DNA from: JARRRL01 sp037380725
Lineage (GTDB): Bacteria > Pseudomonadota > Gammaproteobacteria > Pseudomonadales > JANQJO01
Length of the DNA stretch: 7,936 nt
Reading direction: 5' to 3'
NCBI GenBank assembly: GCA_037380725.1
Contig: JARRRL010000265.1
Coordinates: forward strand, 1 to 7,936
Shown: one piece after another, positions 5,874 through 7,936 of the stretch
Layout: each line of letters opens with the position of its first letter
How positions within the stretch are numbered: the first letter of the stretch is position 1
Made by a program: the position numbers and the translations under genes
Notes under the pieces: model-generated
Database searches by the model: none
What the model was told of the DNA's origin: nothing
Seen by the model: only the letters and a program-made list of their open reading frames with translations

Positions 5874-5929
5874 ATCAATGATTGATAGTGTGATTTGGCG
5901 AATTGCGTTACTATGATTGCTCTATCAAT
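5874..5929. promoter_or_regulatory. Cluster of ATCAAT/ATTGAT inverted repeats
   Basis: ATCAAT, G, ATTGAT forms a perfect 13-bp palindrome at 5874-5886. A further copy, CTATCAAT (5922-5929), is an exact inverse of ATTGATAG (5881-5888). Three half sites of the same sequence in 56 bp, 67 bp upstream of the chosen aminotransferase start, suggest a regulator binding region. The regulator is unknown. Confidence 0.4.
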
Positions 5930-5969
5930 ACGATGAAACCATAACGCAACACAGTGCGACATAACGCAA
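5903..5969. repeat. TAACGCAA motif, two direct copies and one inverted
   Basis: TAACGCAA occurs at 5942-5949 and 5962-5969, exactly 20 bp apart (about two helical turns), and its inverse TTGCGTTA at 5903-5910. The direct copies lie within 55 bp of the chosen aminotransferase start. They may be regulator half sites near the promoter or in the leader. Confidence 0.5.
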
Positions 5970-5995
5970 AAGGGATGAATAAGGTTCGTTTAACC

Positions 5996-7453
5996 ATGAC
6001 ACAGACTGGCAGCACATCGTTAAATACCGCGCGTACCGCATCCAAAACGTCACCGGGAAAATCCACATCAAGCAAACAGACCACGAACACACGCGCTGAA
6101 AATTTGTATCAGGCCACCCGTTCACACATTTTACGTGATGGACTGCAGCTCGTGCTTGATCCCATACGCAGTCATGGCGCGACCATCATCAATGCGTTGA
6201 ACGGACGGGACTACATCAATTTTCACGGGGGATATCGCTCCAACGCACTGGGTGAAAACCACCCCGGCTTCACTGCTCAGGATTATGAAAACATTGCTCG
6301 CGCCACCATAAATAAGCAAGCACACGCCCACATCTATACCCCCGATCAGTTGCAAGCCATTAACACCATCGCGCAACGGTACATGCAACCCGCCGGCTTT
6401 GAGCGTGCTTTCTTTATTGATGGCGGCGCACTCGCTCTTGAGAATGCACTCAAGATCGCTCTGCGCAATCACGCTCTCAATCGCCAAACCGAAAACAGCG
6501 ATACCTTACAAACAGATGCCCTCCAAGATGGCGTCATCATCGGTATGCATGGCGCGTTTCACGGTCACAGTGGCTTAACGATGACGCTGTCACGCAGCGA
6601 TCCCAGCAAAGCAGAATTTATGCCGCGATTGCCTTGGCCTGCCGTTCCCACGCCCTATCAAGAACGTGATGTGTCGGCCTGTGTCTACGCTTTAGAAAAA
6701 CAGCTTGCCGAATACGCGCCTCGTGTTGCCGGTCTGGTGATCGAGCCCATTCAATGCGAAGGCGGCGATCGCTTCATCCCAAAATCTTATTTTGTGGCGC
6801 TGCGACGCTTGGCCGACGCCCACCACTTCAGCTTGATTTACGATGAAACACAAACCGGATTTTTTGTAACCGGGCGCGCTTTTGCCTTTCAAGCATTGAA
6901 TTTACCAGCGCCCGATTTGATCTGTGGCGCTAAAAAATCGTCCATTGGATATGTTTTCGCCAACCATCGAGTGCTCGCCGTACCGCACAACGCCTTTGAA
7001 GTTTCAGGTAAAATCAACTCGACCTGGGGTGGCCATGGCGGGGATTATCTCGTATGTGCCCGCAAACTTGAGCTCATCGAGCAATACAAATTAGCCGAAC
7101 ACGCTCAACGGCAAGGTCGCAAATTATTAGAAAAGCTCGCCAATCTCAGCGCCCACTACCCCAGTTTAATCGTAGCGCCGCGTGGCCTTGGACTTTTAAT
7201 AGCGATTGACTGCCCCAGTGGCGAAATTCGTGACCGCTTGATCGCGGAGTGTTTTAAACAACGCCTGTTACTGCTCACCGGCGGCGTTCCGAAAGCCGGA
7301 CCTTTTACCGTACGATTCGGCCCACCCTTATCCGTCACGGATGACGAAGTGGAAACTGGAATGGCTCGTTTCGAGAAAGCCTTATGTGAGCTCAGAAATG
7401 CGCTACGTCCACCCGGTAGCAAATGTCACCCCCCGCTCATCACAAACGAGTAA
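5996..7453 (+). CDS. lat: Class III PLP-dependent aminotransferase, L-lysine 6-transaminase type
   Basis: The protein most resembles L-lysine 6-transaminase, which moves the epsilon-amino group of lysine to 2-oxoglutarate and yields 2-aminoadipate 6-semialdehyde, which cyclises. Numbered from the ATG at 5996 (485 residues), it shows FIDGGALALENA at 140-151, GAFHGHSG at 186-193 (PLP ring stacking), EPIQCEGGD near 250-258 with Glu255 at the place of the family's switch glutamate, YDETQTG with Asp283 and Gln286, GAKKSS with the likely PLP lysine Lys313, and NSTWGG at 341-346. The last, with IEPIQxEGGD, is typical of this branch rather than of ornithine or GABA transaminases. The first 32 residues are Ser/Thr-rich and not part of the fold. 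ATG 5996 has AAGG 11 nt upstream; ATG 5975 and GTG 5954 are in frame but badly placed relative to it. Substrate assignment is by resemblance. The 3' end overlaps the DUF2835 gene. Confidence 0.8.
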   Translation: MTQTGSTSLNTARTASKTSPGKSTSSKQTTNTRAENLYQATRSHILRDGLQLVLDPIRSHGATIINALNGRDYINFHGGYRSNALGENHPGFTAQDYENIARATINKQAHAHIYTPDQLQAINTIAQRYMQPAGFERAFFIDGGALALENALKIALRNHALNRQTENSDTLQTDALQDGVIIGMHGAFHGHSGLTMTLSRSDPSKAEFMPRLPWPAVPTPYQERDVSACVYALEKQLAEYAPRVAGLVIEPIQCEGGDRFIPKSYFVALRRLADAHHFSLIYDETQTGFFVTGRAFAFQALNLPAPDLICGAKKSSIGYVFANHRVLAVPHNAFEVSGKINSTWGGHGGDYLVCARKLELIEQYKLAEHAQRQGRKLLEKLANLSAHYPSLIVAPRGLGLLIAIDCPSGEIRDRLIAECFKQRLLLLTGGVPKAGPFTVRFGPPLSVTDDEVETGMARFEKALCELRNALRPPGSKCHPPLITNE

Positions 7454-7664
7454 TACGCTGAAACTTTCCATTTACATCATAACGGATTTCAAACACACCG
7501 TTGACGCCTTCTCGCGTTACAAAGGGTCGGAGAATATTAGCGGGAAATCGCACCGTACGGCCATCTGTCGATATCGCCTCGACAATCTGCGCTGCTCCAG
7601 CGTACCACCGTTTCAATACATGGGGTGTAATACTTAGACTGATACAAACCACTTGTTCACTCAT
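7440..7664 (-). CDS. DUF2835 family small protein
   Basis: The 74-residue protein matches what I know of DUF2835 (PF11197): a short beta-rich domain with WY.GAA near residues 20-25, then ISTDGRTVRFPANILRPFV and a closing GVFEIRYDVNGKF. The family has no known function and consists mostly of proteins of about this length, so I chose the ATG at 7664; an upstream ATG at 7688 would add eight residues (MRLESCVN) and lies only 6 nt after the stop of the acyl-CoA synthetase gene. Neither start has a strong Shine-Dalgarno, which suggests translational coupling to the upstream gene. No signal peptide or membrane segment is visible, so it is likely cytoplasmic. Its stop lies inside the 3' end of the convergent aminotransferase gene (14-bp overlap). 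Confidence 0.85.
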   Translation of the reverse strand: MSEQVVCISLSITPHVLKRWYAGAAQIVEAISTDGRTVRFPANILRPFVTREGVNGVFEIRYDVNGKFQRITRL

Positions 7665-7694
7665 GTTCACGCAAGATTCCAATCGCATCCAAGC

Positions 7695-7936
7695 TCAAGG
7701 CCCTCTTCCCGTGGGTGATGCCGACGCCATCACAATCGGCAAACGTTCTTTAGCCCAAATCGGTATCTTCTCTTTGTAGTGATCTTCGATCACGTGGCGC
7801 TTGATTTTTAAGGTTGGTGTCAGCATGCTATTATCTACGCTCCAATTATCTTGCAGCAACACCAAATGACTGAGTTGCTCGTGCCGACTCAATTCCTCAT
7901 TGACCGTTTCCAAGAACGCCAAAAAAGCCGCGCATT
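7695..7936 (-). CDS. Long-chain acyl-CoA synthetase (AMP-forming), C-terminal end (runs off right edge)
   Basis: The minus-strand frame is open from the right edge to a TGA at 7697-7695; about 79 codons are visible. The segment FLETVNEELSRHEQLSHLVLL, followed by DNSMLTPTLKIKRHVIEDHYKEKI, is the usual C-terminal end of AMP-forming long-chain fatty acid-CoA ligases of the FadD15/eukaryotic LACS-like branch; LTPTLKxKR is its hallmark. The enzyme activates fatty acids with ATP to acyl-adenylate and then acyl-CoA. The adenylation core motifs are outside the window. The last residues (ASASPTGRGP) are not conserved in the family as I know it. The DUF2835 gene follows immediately, so the two probably form one transcript. 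Confidence 0.85.
   Translation of the reverse strand, partial: CAAFLAFLETVNEELSRHEQLSHLVLLQDNWSVDNSMLTPTLKIKRHVIEDHYKEKIPIWAKERLPIVMASASPTGRGP

Larger units (their letters stand above)
5535..5995. other. 461-bp divergent control region between cytochrome and aminotransferase genes
   Basis: No gene is supported; only very short frames occur. The region holds, from left to right, a possible -10 for the cytochrome gene (TATTAT on the minus strand, 5580-5585, with only a weak -35), a 24-bp imperfect dyad (5769-5792), an A-rich 9-10-bp repeat (5802-5837), a 13-bp palindrome (5874-5886) and repeated TAACGCAA motifs (5903-5969). These are listed separately. I find no strong sigma-70 promoter for the aminotransferase. 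Confidence 0.5.

Overview
The window looks like a chromosomal segment of a gammaproteobacterium of moderate GC content. This rests on three things: a proteobacterial-type ferrochelatase, a small DUF2835-family protein (a family I know mainly from gammaproteobacteria), and a cytochrome domain style (CxxCH, then MP, then CxGxCA) that I associate with marine gammaproteobacteria. I cannot name the genus. I see no rRNA, tRNA, CRISPR array or insertion sequence.

Layout. Positions 1-234 (minus) hold the N-terminal part of a membrane protein that runs off the left edge. A 505-bp divergent intergenic region follows, with a 9-bp tandem repeat at 380-415. Ferrochelatase hemH (740-1933, plus) comes next; it has a TTG start and an in-frame insertion of seven 12-bp units. 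It converges on, and overlaps by 22 bp, a MORN-repeat protein of unknown function (1912-3036, minus). Upstream of that, on the same strand, is the most unusual gene here: a 735-residue protein (3327-5534, minus) with six cytochrome c-like domains, each with a CxxCH haem motif, a downstream Met-Pro and four further cysteines. A long acidic linker made of 7-residue repeats separates the fifth and sixth domains, and I can find no export signal. A 461-bp divergent region with a strong 24-bp dyad and several short repeats leads to a class III aminotransferase of the L-lysine 6-transaminase type (5996-7453, plus). It converges on, and overlaps by 14 bp, a DUF2835 protein (7440-7664, minus). The DUF2835 gene sits directly behind the 3' end of a long-chain acyl-CoA synthetase gene (7695-7936, minus) that runs off the right edge.

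How the genes may relate. The haem thread is suggestive: ferrochelatase makes protohaem, and the six-CxxCH protein would consume it if it is exported and matured. The MORN gene lies 290 bp downstream of the cytochrome gene on the same strand and could be co-transcribed. The lysine transaminase (lysine degradation or aminoadipate formation) and the acyl-CoA synthetase/DUF2835 pair show no clear link to the haem genes. A recurring theme is recent expansion of short tandem repeats, inside three coding regions (hemH, MORN gene, cytochrome gene) and in the intergenic regions, always in multiples of three within genes.
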